From Thermoleophilia bacterium (GTDB lineage: Bacteria > Actinomycetota > Thermoleophilia > Gaiellales > Gaiellaceae), in contig JABFWJ010000131.1 in NCBI GenBank assembly GCA_013362295.1, positions 1 through 8,025 of the forward strand: a stretch of DNA of 8,025 nucleotides, read 5' to 3'. A program made the position numbers and the translations under genes. The first letter of the stretch is position 1, and the number at the start of each line of letters is the position of its first letter. This document shows, piece by piece, positions 1 through 6,447 of the stretch. The notes under the pieces are model-generated. The model was given only the letters and a program-made list of their open reading frames with translations. It had not been told where the DNA came from and ran no database searches.

Positions 1-957
1 ATCTCGCTTGGCCTGACTGACGGGTTCGGAGGGAACAGCTGGCGTCTCGTCACGACCGCGTCCGCGCGAAACGAAGCGGCGAAGTGTCCGAGGGTGACGT
101 CGCTCAGCTACGCAGACGGCCAGGGCAACACACAGAAGGCCATCTCCGACATCCAGGGCATGGTCGCGAAGGGCCTCGATGCGATCGTCGTGTTCCCGGA
201 CGCCGGCAAGGCGATTCTGCCCGCCCTGCGCAGCTCCTTCAAAGCCGGAGTCGTCACCGTGCCCTACCGCGTCACCCCGGGCGGCAAGGCGGGCGTCGAC
301 TACAACGTCTTCATCGACACCAACTTCGCCGATGCCGGCGAGCAGTGGGGCAAGTGGATCCTCAAGGTGCTCCCGAAGGGTGGCAACGTCCTCATGCTCA
401 GCGGCCCGAAGGGCAACAGCCAGGGGGTCGAGGAGAACCAGGGGCTCCACAAGATCCTCGACCCGACGCACAAGTACACGTTCATCGGCGAGCAGCCGTT
501 CGAGGTGACGAACTGGGATCCGGCGCTCACGCAGAAAGTCCTGTCCGCCGACATCGCCAAGCACAAGAAGATCGACGTCATCGTGTCGGACTTCGGCCCG
601 TCGCTCGTCGGCGCGCTCTCCGAGTTCAACAAGAGCGGTCGGAAGATCCCGGCGCTCGCGACCTCGGACGGCAACGTGCTCGGGTGCTTCTGGCAGAAGC
701 AACACGCAAAGAACCCGACGTTCAAGCTGTTCACCGTCTCGACCCAGAACGACCACGCGCGGCTCGCGATCGACTGGGCGGTCGCCCTTGCCAGCGGCGG
801 CAAGAAGCCGGCGACGACGCACTTCCCGTCGCGTGCGTTCGAGGACTCGCTGACAGGCAAGCCGAACCCGGTGGAGTGCAAGGCGAACCTGCCGGGGGAC
901 ATCTATCTCTCGGCGGAGCTGCCCGCCAACGTGCAAGCGAGGCTGGTGAAGAAGTAG
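1..957 (+). CDS. Sugar ABC transporter substrate-binding protein, CUT2/ribose type (5' partial)
   Basis: Frame 1 is open from the first base to a TAG at 955-957 (318 visible residues), so the start and signal peptide lie upstream of the window. The first visible residues, ISLGLTDGFGGNSWR, match the first beta strand of periplasmic-binding-protein type I (Peripla_BP_4, RbsB/LsrB-like) proteins. Helix QKAISDIQGMVAKGLDAIVV and the following FPDAG are the usual 'internal tracking of a changing site' segment of this fold. Later segments VIVSDFGPSLVGAL and ALATSDGN fit the second lobe. The C-terminal part PVECKANLPGDIYLSAEL is a common ending in actinobacterial members. Its role would be to capture a sugar or polyol outside the membrane and deliver it to the permease encoded next. 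Cysteines near residues 33, 223 and 292 of the visible part could allow a disulfide. The ligand cannot be deduced: the ribose-type VDR binding motif is replaced by VPYR. Family call is firm; specificity is unknown. Confidence 0.93.
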   Translation: MSLGLTDGFGGNSWRLVTTASARNEAAKCPRVTSLSYADGQGNTQKAISDIQGMVAKGLDAIVVFPDAGKAILPALRSSFKAGVVTVPYRVTPGGKAGVDYNVFIDTNFADAGEQWGKWILKVLPKGGNVLMLSGPKGNSQGVEENQGLHKILDPTHKYTFIGEQPFEVTNWDPALTQKVLSADIAKHKKIDVIVSDFGPSLVGALSEFNKSGRKIPALATSDGNVLGCFWQKQHAKNPTFKLFTVSTQNDHARLAIDWAVALASGGKKPATTHFPSRAFEDSLTGKPNPVECKANLPGDIYLSAELPANVQARLVKK

Positions 958-974
958 GAAGTAAGACGCACGAA

Positions 975-1010
975 TTGCGCGCGCGGCGGACTCCTGTTCG
1001 CCGCGCGCAA
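975..1010 (+). promoter_or_regulatory. GC-rich intergenic hairpin between binding protein and transporter genes
   Basis: Bases 979-988 (GCGCGCGGCG) are perfectly complementary to 999-1008 (CGCCGCGCGC). A G-U (989/998) and an A-U (990/997) pair extend the stem to about 12 bp around a six-base loop. An alternative register with a two-base bulge also pairs TTGC at 975-978 with GCAA at 1007-1010. There is no T-run after it, so it does not look like an intrinsic terminator on the + strand. It begins about 18 bases after the binding-protein stop and ends 23 bases before the probable ATG of the next gene. Such hairpins often protect the upstream message or attenuate read-through, giving more binding protein than membrane subunit. 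That role is inferred here; the base pairing is directly visible. Confidence 0.6.
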
Positions 1011-1033
1011 CCTTCGTGATCGACACCGATCGC

Positions 1034-3568
1034 ATGAGCACATCCACCGCCAGCGTCGTAGCTCCAAGGCCGGACACGGCAGGCCAGCCGACCCTGTCGA
1101 TGCGTGGAATCAGCAAGCACTACGACGCGATCGCGGCGCTCACCGATGTCTCGTTCGACGTGTTGCCGGGCGAGGTGCACGCACTCCTCGGTGAGAACGG
1201 CGCCGGCAAGTCGACGTTGATGAGCGTCGCGTCTGGCGCGACATCGCCCGACGTGGGCGCCATCGTTTTCGACGGCGAGACCGTCGAGAACCTGACGCCG
1301 GCGCTCGCGCAGGAACTCGGCATCGCGATCGTCCACCAGCATCCGGCGCTGCTGCCGGATCTGACGGTCGCGGAGAACATCCGCGTCTCGGTTCCGATTC
1401 AGCACCTTCAGCGTCGGGATGCGAACGTGGCCAGGGCGATGCGGGCGATCCTCGACGACGTCCACTTCCTCGGACACCTCGAAGACCGCGTCTCGTCGCT
1501 GAGCGTCGCGCGCCGGCACCTGCTGGAGGTCGCGAAGGCCTTCGCGGTCTCGCCGCGACTCCTCATCCTCGACGAGCCGACGGCGCCTCTGTCGCTGGAC
1601 TCGGTCGAGCTGCTCTTCGCCAGCGTGCGCCGCGCGGCGGAGAAGGGAACTGCCGTCGTCTACATCACGCACAGGCTCGCGGAGGTACGCCAGATCGCCG
1701 ACCGCGTCACGGTCCTGCGCGACGGACGCGTCCGGGCGACGGCCCCCGTCGCCGACATCTCCGACGCCGACCTGCTTGCGCTGATCATCGGACGCACGCT
1801 CGAGGCGTCGTTTCCGCCGAAACACGACGGCGCCACCGCAGACGGAAAGCCGCTCCTCGCGGTGGAGGGCTTCAGTGGGCACGGTTTCGAGAACATCTCG
1901 CTCGTCGCGCGCGCCGGCGAGATCGTCGGGATCGCCGGCATCATCGGCAACGGCCAGACCGCGCTCCTGCGCTCCCTCGCCGGGCGGACGGCGGCAAACG
2001 GCACGATCAAGGTCGACGGCAAGGAGCTCTCGCGCCGCAAGCTGCTCCGGAACGCGGCGTATATGCCGGCCGACCGACTGACCGAAGGTTTGATGCGCGA
2101 CCTGAACGTCCGCGAGAACACGGCGATGACGGCGCTCGACCAACTGCGAGTCGGGCCGTTCGTCAGCCGGCGCCGCGAGGTCGTCGCCGTCGAGCGCGAG
2201 CTCACGGAGCTCGCCGTGCGCGCGCCGTCGCTCGAGGCGCCCGTCTCCGCGCTCTCCGGCGGCAACCATCAGAAGGTCGTGATGTCGCGCTCCATGCTCT
2301 CCGAGCCGTCGCTCCTGGTCGCCGACGAGCCGACGCAGGGAGTCGACGTCGGCGCGCGCGCCGAGATCTACCGCATCCTGCGCAAGGTCGCCGGCCAGGG
2401 CGTGCCCGTCGTCGTCTCCTCGAGCGACGCGAAGGAGCTCGAGGGGCTCTGTGACCGCGTCATCGTGATGTCGCGCGGCCACGCCGTCGCGACGCTCGAG
2501 GGGGATGCGGTGACGGAGGAGCGGATCGTCCACGCGGCGATCAGCGCGACCACGCACACGGCGGACCGGTCGCGGCAGCGCCAGACGAGGCTCGCCCGGG
2601 TAGCGCGGTTCGTCGTGGGCGACTACGCGCCCGTTGTCGTCCTCGCGCTCGTGATGCTCGTGCTCGGCGCGTACGTCTACCAGCACAACCATCGCTACGT
2701 GTCGAACTTCAACATCAACTCGGTGATGTTCGCCTGCGCCGCGCTCGGCTTCATCTCGCTCGGGCAGACCTTCGCGCTGCTGCTCGGCGGCATCGATCTC
2801 TCCGTCGGGCCCCTCGCCGGCTTCCTCGTAGTGCTCGCGTCGTTCTTCGTGCTCGACGGCAAGTCGCCCGGAATGTGGGCGCTCGGCTTCGTGTTGATGT
2901 TCGCGGCCGCGGTCGCGGTCGGCCTGCTCAACGGGTCGCTCATCCGTTTCGCGAAGTTCACCCCAGTTGCTGCGACGCTCGTCACCTACATCGGCCTCGG
3001 TGGGCTCGCGTTCACGCTGCGCTCCGCGCCGGACGGATACATCGCCGCGTCGGTCACGAATGCGATCTCGACCAAGGTCGGCCCGGTGCCGATCGCGTTC
3101 GTCGTCTTCGTGCTCTGCGCGTTCGGCCTCGAGGTCGCCTTGCGCAAGGCGAGGTTCGGCCTGCGGTTGCGCGCCGTCGGCTCCGACGAGGAGTCGGCGC
3201 GGCGCGTCGGCGTTCCCGTCAACAAGACAGCGCTGCTCGGCTACCTCGGCGCGTCGATCCTGACCCTGCTCGGCGCCGTCGTCCTGCTCGCGCAGCTGGG
3301 CGTCGGGGACCCGGGGCAGGGCACCGGCTACACGTTGACCTCCATCACGGCGGTCGTGCTGGGCGGGACGAGCCTGCTCGGCGGACGGGGCACCTTCATC
3401 GGCACGCTGATGGGCGCCGGGTTGAGCGTCCAGGTCCTGAATGCGACGGTCTTCCTCGGCCTCGACCAGAAGTGGCAGTACATCTTCCAGGGGCTGCTGA
3501 TCGTCGCGGCTGCCATCATCTACAGTCAGGTGCGCCGCGGGGCGATCCGGGCTCCGGGGCAGGCGTAG
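1034..3568 (+). CDS. Fused CUT2 sugar ABC importer: two ATP-binding domains plus permease in one chain
   Basis: This 844-residue protein joins subunits that are usually separate, RbsA-like ATPase and RbsC-like permease. NBD1 (about 20-255) has Walker A GENGAGKST (Lys59), Q-loop Gln102, Walker B LLILDEPT (Asp180, Glu181) and switch His213, but signature LSVAR. NBD2 (about 270-505) has a good signature, LSGGN (407-411), and Walker B DEPTQG. Its Walker A is degenerate (GIIGNGQT, Gln308 in place of Lys) and Ser464 replaces the switch His. A basic linker of about 25 residues leads to a membrane domain (531-831) with roughly eight to ten hydrophobic segments and the permease motifs GGIDLSVG (585-592) and GGTSLLGGRGTFIG (777-790). 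The frame is continuous, with no stop or ribosome site at the junction. I chose ATG 1034; an in-frame GTG at 1016 would add six residues, and neither has a clear Shine-Dalgarno. It would energise and form the import channel for the upstream binding protein. The regulator gene starts six bases after its stop. Confidence 0.93.
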   Translation: MSTSTASVVAPRPDTAGQPTLSMRGISKHYDAIAALTDVSFDVLPGEVHALLGENGAGKSTLMSVASGATSPDVGAIVFDGETVENLTPALAQELGIAIVHQHPALLPDLTVAENIRVSVPIQHLQRRDANVARAMRAILDDVHFLGHLEDRVSSLSVARRHLLEVAKAFAVSPRLLILDEPTAPLSLDSVELLFASVRRAAEKGTAVVYITHRLAEVRQIADRVTVLRDGRVRATAPVADISDADLLALIIGRTLEASFPPKHDGATADGKPLLAVEGFSGHGFENISLVARAGEIVGIAGIIGNGQTALLRSLAGRTAANGTIKVDGKELSRRKLLRNAAYMPADRLTEGLMRDLNVRENTAMTALDQLRVGPFVSRRREVVAVERELTELAVRAPSLEAPVSALSGGNHQKVVMSRSMLSEPSLLVADEPTQGVDVGARAEIYRILRKVAGQGVPVVVSSSDAKELEGLCDRVIVMSRGHAVATLEGDAVTEERIVHAAISATTHTADRSRQRQTRLARVARFVVGDYAPVVVLALVMLVLGAYVYQHNHRYVSNFNINSVMFACAALGFISLGQTFALLLGGIDLSVGPLAGFLVVLASFFVLDGKSPGMWALGFVLMFAAAVAVGLLNGSLIRFAKFTPVAATLVTYIGLGGLAFTLRSAPDGYIAASVTNAISTKVGPVPIAFVVFVLCAFGLEVALRKARFGLRLRAVGSDEESARRVGVPVNKTALLGYLGASILTLLGAVVLLAQLGVGDPGQGTGYTLTSITAVVLGGTSLLGGRGTFIGTLMGAGLSVQVLNATVFLGLDQKWQYIFQGLLIVAAAIIYSQVRRGAIRAPGQA

Positions 3569-3574
3569 GCGACG

Positions 3575-4303
3575 ATGAAGGCGAAGGCGGCGGCAGCGAG
3601 CACTCCCGAGGCGGCCTCGGAGCTCGGCCCGCGGCTGCGCGCGATCCGCCTGCGCCGCGGCGTCGGGTTGCGCGAGCTCGCGCGCCGGCTCGATCTGTCA
3701 CCGAGCTCGATCTCGCAGATCGAGACGGGGAAGATGCGGCCGTCCGTGCGCACGCTCTACGCGCTCGCCGCCGAATTCGGCGTCACGGTCGACGAGCTGC
3801 TCTTCGACGGCACGTCGTCGAGAGATGAGGCAGCTCCGCCTTCAGCGGGTGCGCGGGGCGGGGCGGAGCCCGGGCTCGCCGTCCAGCGCGGCGGGGAGCG
3901 GCCGGCGATCCAGCTCAACTCCGGGGTGCGCTGGGAGCGGCTCATGTTCTGGGGCGACGAGGACGTCGAGTTTCTCGAGGCCACGTACGAGCCCGGCGGC
4001 GCGTCCAGCCCCGACGACTCGTTCGTGCGCCACAACGGCCACGAGTTCGGCTACGTCCTCAGTGGGACGCTCAGGGTCGTCGTCGGGTTCGACGAATTCA
4101 TCCTCGAGGCCGGGGACTCGATCACCTTCCCGTCGACGACGCCACATCGGCTCAGCAACGAGGGGACGGAGACGGTTCGAGCGGTCTGGGTCGTGCGTGG
4201 GCGGCGGGGCCCGGAGGGGCCGCAAGAGCCCCAGCTGACCGCGCCGGCGGCGGAGCCGCGCGTCCTGGAGACCGGGGCCCGCAAGGGCAAGCAGAAAGAA
4301 TGA
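3575..4303 (+). CDS. XRE-family transcriptional regulator with C-terminal cupin domain
   Basis: The 242-residue protein has an N-terminal helix-turn-helix of the XRE/HTH_3 type (about 17-76). Visible motifs are LGPRLRAIRLRRGVGLRELA, then LSPSSISQIETGKMRPSVRT and LYALAAEFGVTVDELL. A Pro/Gly/Ala-rich linker (78-110) leads to a Cupin_2 barrel (about 120-207) containing HNGHEFGYVLSGTL and AGDSITFPSTTPHRLSN. His153, Glu157 and His191 are the likely metal- or ligand-facing positions. The last ~33 residues are a charged, probably disordered tail, longer than is common in this family. XRE-cupin proteins regulate catabolic or stress genes by binding a small molecule in the cupin. Placement inside the operon, six bases after the transporter and overlapping the next start by ATGA, suggests autoregulation of the pathway and sensing of its substrate or an intermediate (inference). 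ATG 3575 is chosen because it gives a complete HTH; the upstream ribosome site is weak. Effector, operator and sign of regulation are unknown. Confidence 0.93.
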   Translation: MKAKAAAASTPEAASELGPRLRAIRLRRGVGLRELARRLDLSPSSISQIETGKMRPSVRTLYALAAEFGVTVDELLFDGTSSRDEAAPPSAGARGGAEPGLAVQRGGERPAIQLNSGVRWERLMFWGDEDVEFLEATYEPGGASSPDDSFVRHNGHEFGYVLSGTLRVVVGFDEFILEAGDSITFPSTTPHRLSNEGTETVRAVWVVRGRRGPEGPQEPQLTAPAAEPRVLETGARKGKQKE

Positions 4304-5376
4304 CGGCCGACGGTCGCCCGGGCCGCGCGCTGGTCGTCGGCGTCACCGGCATCAGCGGCGGCAACCTCGCTCAACGCCTCCTCGGCGACGGCTGGGATGT
4401 GGCCGGGCTCTGTCGCAACCCACGGGAGCTCGACGCGCGCATCACCCCGACCGTCGCAGACCTGCTCGATCGCGAGGCCGTTGCCGCGGCGGTGCGCGGC
4501 ATCGCACCGACGCACGTGTTCTTCACGACGTGGTCACGCTGCGCGACGGAGGCCGAGAACTGCGACGTCAACGGTCGCATGCTGCAGAACCTGCTCGATG
4601 CGGTCGCCGCCGAGGGCACGGTGCGGCACGTCGCGCTCGTCACGGGGCTCAAGCACTACCTTGGCCCGTTCGAGGCCTACGCGAAGGTGCAGCCCGACAC
4701 GCCGTTCTCGGAGGAGCAGGCGCGCCTGCCCTACGAGAACTTCTACTACGTCCAGGAGGACATCCTCTTCGCCGCCGCCAAGCGGGACGGGTTCACGTGG
4801 ACGGTGCACCGGCCGCACACGCTGATCGGCTGGGCGCTCGGCAATGCGATGAACATGGGCGTGACGCTCGCCGTCTACGCGGCGATCTGCCGCGAGACCG
4901 GGCGGCCGTTCCGCTACCCCGGCTCGCGCGAGCAATGGGAAGCCGTCACCGACGTCACCGACGCCGCGCTGCTCGCCGACCACATCGTGTGGGCCGCGAC
5001 CTCGCCGGAGGCTGCGAACACCGCGCTCAACATCGTCAACGGGGACGTCTTCCGCTGGCGCCGGCTCTGGCCGCGCCTCGCTGCGGCGCTCGACGTCGAG
5101 CCGGTCGGATTCATCGGCGAGCCGGCGCCGCTCGAGCAGCAGATGGCCGATGCAGTCGAGATCTGGCCACGGATCGTTCGCAAGCACGGATTGCGCGACA
5201 CCGCCGTCGACAGGCTCGCATCCTGGTGGCACACCGATGCCGACCTCGGGCGCACGATCGAGACCTTCACGGACATGGGGCGCAGCAGGCGGCTCGGGTT
5301 CGACGGCGTTCGCGACAGCGAGTCGTCCTTCACGGCGCTCTTCGCCCGCCTCCGCGAGGAACGGATCGTGCCGTGA
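4300..5376 (+). CDS. Atypical SDR oxidoreductase, progesterone 5-beta-reductase/iridoid synthase-like (PRISE family)
   Basis: This 358-residue protein has an N-terminal Rossmann fold, with GVTGISGGNLA (14-24) as the nucleotide loop. Arg39 follows the second strand (CRNP), where PRISE enzymes favour NADPH. It carries several PRISE hallmarks in the right order: HVFFTTWSR (72-80), NCDVNGRMLQNLLDAV (87-102), TGLKHYLGPFE (115-125), PYENFYYVQEDILF (144-157), WTVHRPHTLIGW (167-178) and NGDVFRW (247-253). Lys118 and one of Tyr149/Tyr150 in NFYY correspond to the Lys/Tyr pair described for plant members. Plant homologues reduce the C=C bond of enones such as progesterone or 8-oxogeranial using NADPH. 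The bacterial substrate is not evident, and a sugar- or polyol-derived enone or ketone is only an inference. The start overlaps the regulator stop (ATGA at 4300-4303), indicating translational coupling. An automatic label might be 'NAD-dependent epimerase/dehydratase', but the classical YxxxK catalytic motif is not at the usual place. Confidence 0.88.
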   Translation: MTADGRPGRALVVGVTGISGGNLAQRLLGDGWDVAGLCRNPRELDARITPTVADLLDREAVAAAVRGIAPTHVFFTTWSRCATEAENCDVNGRMLQNLLDAVAAEGTVRHVALVTGLKHYLGPFEAYAKVQPDTPFSEEQARLPYENFYYVQEDILFAAAKRDGFTWTVHRPHTLIGWALGNAMNMGVTLAVYAAICRETGRPFRYPGSREQWEAVTDVTDAALLADHIVWAATSPEAANTALNIVNGDVFRWRRLWPRLAAALDVEPVGFIGEPAPLEQQMADAVEIWPRIVRKHGLRDTAVDRLASWWHTDADLGRTIETFTDMGRSRRLGFDGVRDSESSFTALFARLREERIVP

Positions 5377-5378
5377 CG

Positions 5379-6434
5379 ATGCGCGCACTTCGCTTTCACG
5401 CCGCGCGCGACCTGCGGATCGACGAGGTCGACGAGCCGGGCGGCCCAGGCGAGGGCGAGGTCGTCGTCCGCGTGGCGTCGTGCGGGATCTGCGGCACCGA
5501 CCTGCACGAATACGTCGCCGGCCCGATCGTGACCCCGGTCGAGCCACATCCGCTGACCGGCGCGCAGAACCCGCAGATCCTGGGACACGAGTTCTCGGGC
5601 GAGGTCGTCGCGACCGGCGCCGGCGTGACGAGCGTTTGTGAGGGCGACCGGGTCGCGATCATGCCGCTCGCCTACTGCGGCCGCTGCGCGTACTGCCGCC
5701 GCGGTCTCCAGCACCTCTGCGCCACGATGGGCTGCGTCGGGCTCTCGCACGCCTGGGGCGGAATGTCGGAGCTCGCGACCGTCGCGGAGTATCAGGTCGT
5801 TCGCCTGCCGGACGAGGTCACATATCAGCAGGGTGCATTGATCGAGCCGACCGCGGTCGCGGCCTACGGCGTGGAGCGCGGCGGCGTCGTGCCCGGCGAC
5901 CGTGTGCTCGTCACGGGCGCAGGACCGATCGGTGCGCTTGCGGCTCTGTGTGCGCACGCGGCCGGCGCGTCGACCGTCTACGTCTCCGAGCCGAACTCCG
6001 CGCGGCGCGCACGCGCGGAGGCGCTCGGCGTCGCCACGGTTCTCGATCCGACCGCCGTGGACGTTCCCGAGCTCCTGCACGATGAGACGGACGGCCTCGG
6101 TGTCGACGTCGCGATCGAGTGCTCCGGCAACGCCCGCGGTTTCGCAGCGGCCGTGGCCTCGCTGCGCAAGCGGGGCACGCTGGCGCAGACCGGCCTGTTC
6201 GTGGGCGAGGCGACCGTCGAGCCGATGCTCTGGTCGCTGAACGACCTGACGATCGTCGGCACGTGGTGCTACTGGGTGTACGAGTTCGACCGCGTCGCCG
6301 CGCAGATCGCTGCAGGAAGCCTGCCGGTCGAACGCGTGATCACGAGCAAGGTGACGCTCGACGACTCGCCCGATGCTTTCGAGCGGCTCGCGTCCGGCAC
6401 CGCGGACGAGATCAAGATCCTGGTCGAGCGATGA
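5379..6434 (+). CDS. Zinc-dependent MDR alcohol dehydrogenase, 2,3-butanediol dehydrogenase-like
   Basis: This full-length MDR protein of 351 residues has a GroES-like N-terminal catalytic domain and a Rossmann domain. Catalytic zinc ligands are visible as Cys38 (GICGTD), His70-Glu71 (GHE) and Glu156 (IEP). The structural zinc lobe is complete, with Cys100, 103, 106 and 114. The nucleotide loop is GAGPIG (180-185) and Glu204 ends the second strand, which favours NAD over NADP. The insertion YVAGPIVTPVEPHPLTG just before GHEFSG is characteristic of the (R,R)-butanediol/acetoin dehydrogenase branch, so a vicinal diol or hydroxyketone is a plausible substrate; this is inferred from family. The ATG is two bases after the stop of the reductase gene. 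An in-frame GTG at 5373 overlaps that stop as GTGA and sits closer to GAGGA at 5356-5360, so the real start could be six bases upstream. It is expected to be cytoplasmic and to act with the neighbouring dehydrogenases. Confidence 0.93.
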   Translation: MRALRFHAARDLRIDEVDEPGGPGEGEVVVRVASCGICGTDLHEYVAGPIVTPVEPHPLTGAQNPQILGHEFSGEVVATGAGVTSVCEGDRVAIMPLAYCGRCAYCRRGLQHLCATMGCVGLSHAWGGMSELATVAEYQVVRLPDEVTYQQGALIEPTAVAAYGVERGGVVPGDRVLVTGAGPIGALAALCAHAAGASTVYVSEPNSARRARAEALGVATVLDPTAVDVPELLHDETDGLGVDVAIECSGNARGFAAAVASLRKRGTLAQTGLFVGEATVEPMLWSLNDLTIVGTWCYWVYEFDRVAAQIAAGSLPVERVITSKVTLDDSPDAFERLASGTADEIKILVER

Positions 6435-6440
6435 GGAGGG
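6434..6440 (+). promoter_or_regulatory. Strong Shine-Dalgarno for the second MDR gene
   Basis: AGGAGGG overlaps the last base of the preceding TGA stop and lies seven bases before ATG 6448. It is the best ribosome-binding sequence in the window and fixes that start. The other genes in the operon rely on overlaps or weak sites. Confidence 0.8.
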
Positions 6441-6447
6441 AACGACG

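Noticed and set aside
1018..1031. Small inverted repeat GATCG-ACAC-CGATC just before the transporter ATG
   Set aside because: A five-base arm is too short to claim as an operator or hairpin without conservation evidence.
958..1033. Intrinsic terminator or new promoter between the binding protein and transporter genes
   Set aside because: The hairpin has no following T-run, and no convincing -35/-10 pair can be seen. Read-through as one operon is more likely.
2540..2640. Possible frameshift or assembly join creating the ATPase-permease fusion
   Set aside because: One frame runs through with normal codon use. No stop, start with ribosome site, or overlap typical of two separate genes is visible, though reads would be needed for proof.
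731..2692. Very long open frame on the minus strand opposite the binding protein and transporter genes
   Set aside because: Its translation is dominated by Arg/Asp/Ala/Glu runs without any recognisable fold, and it lies opposite motif-rich genes. In such GC-rich DNA the frame opposite a real gene rarely meets stops.
3866..3877. Perfect 12-base palindrome GAGCCCGGGCTC inside the regulator gene
   Set aside because: It lies in the coding region for the low-complexity linker, is made mostly of G and C, and short GC palindromes are expected by chance here. There is no second copy near a start to support an operator.
4530..5378. An in-frame upstream extension of the first MDR gene through the reductase gene
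   Set aside because: The extra residues are an Arg/Ala-rich out-of-frame reading of the reductase. The MDR family starts at the ATG at 5379 (or GTG at 5373), immediately after the reductase stop.
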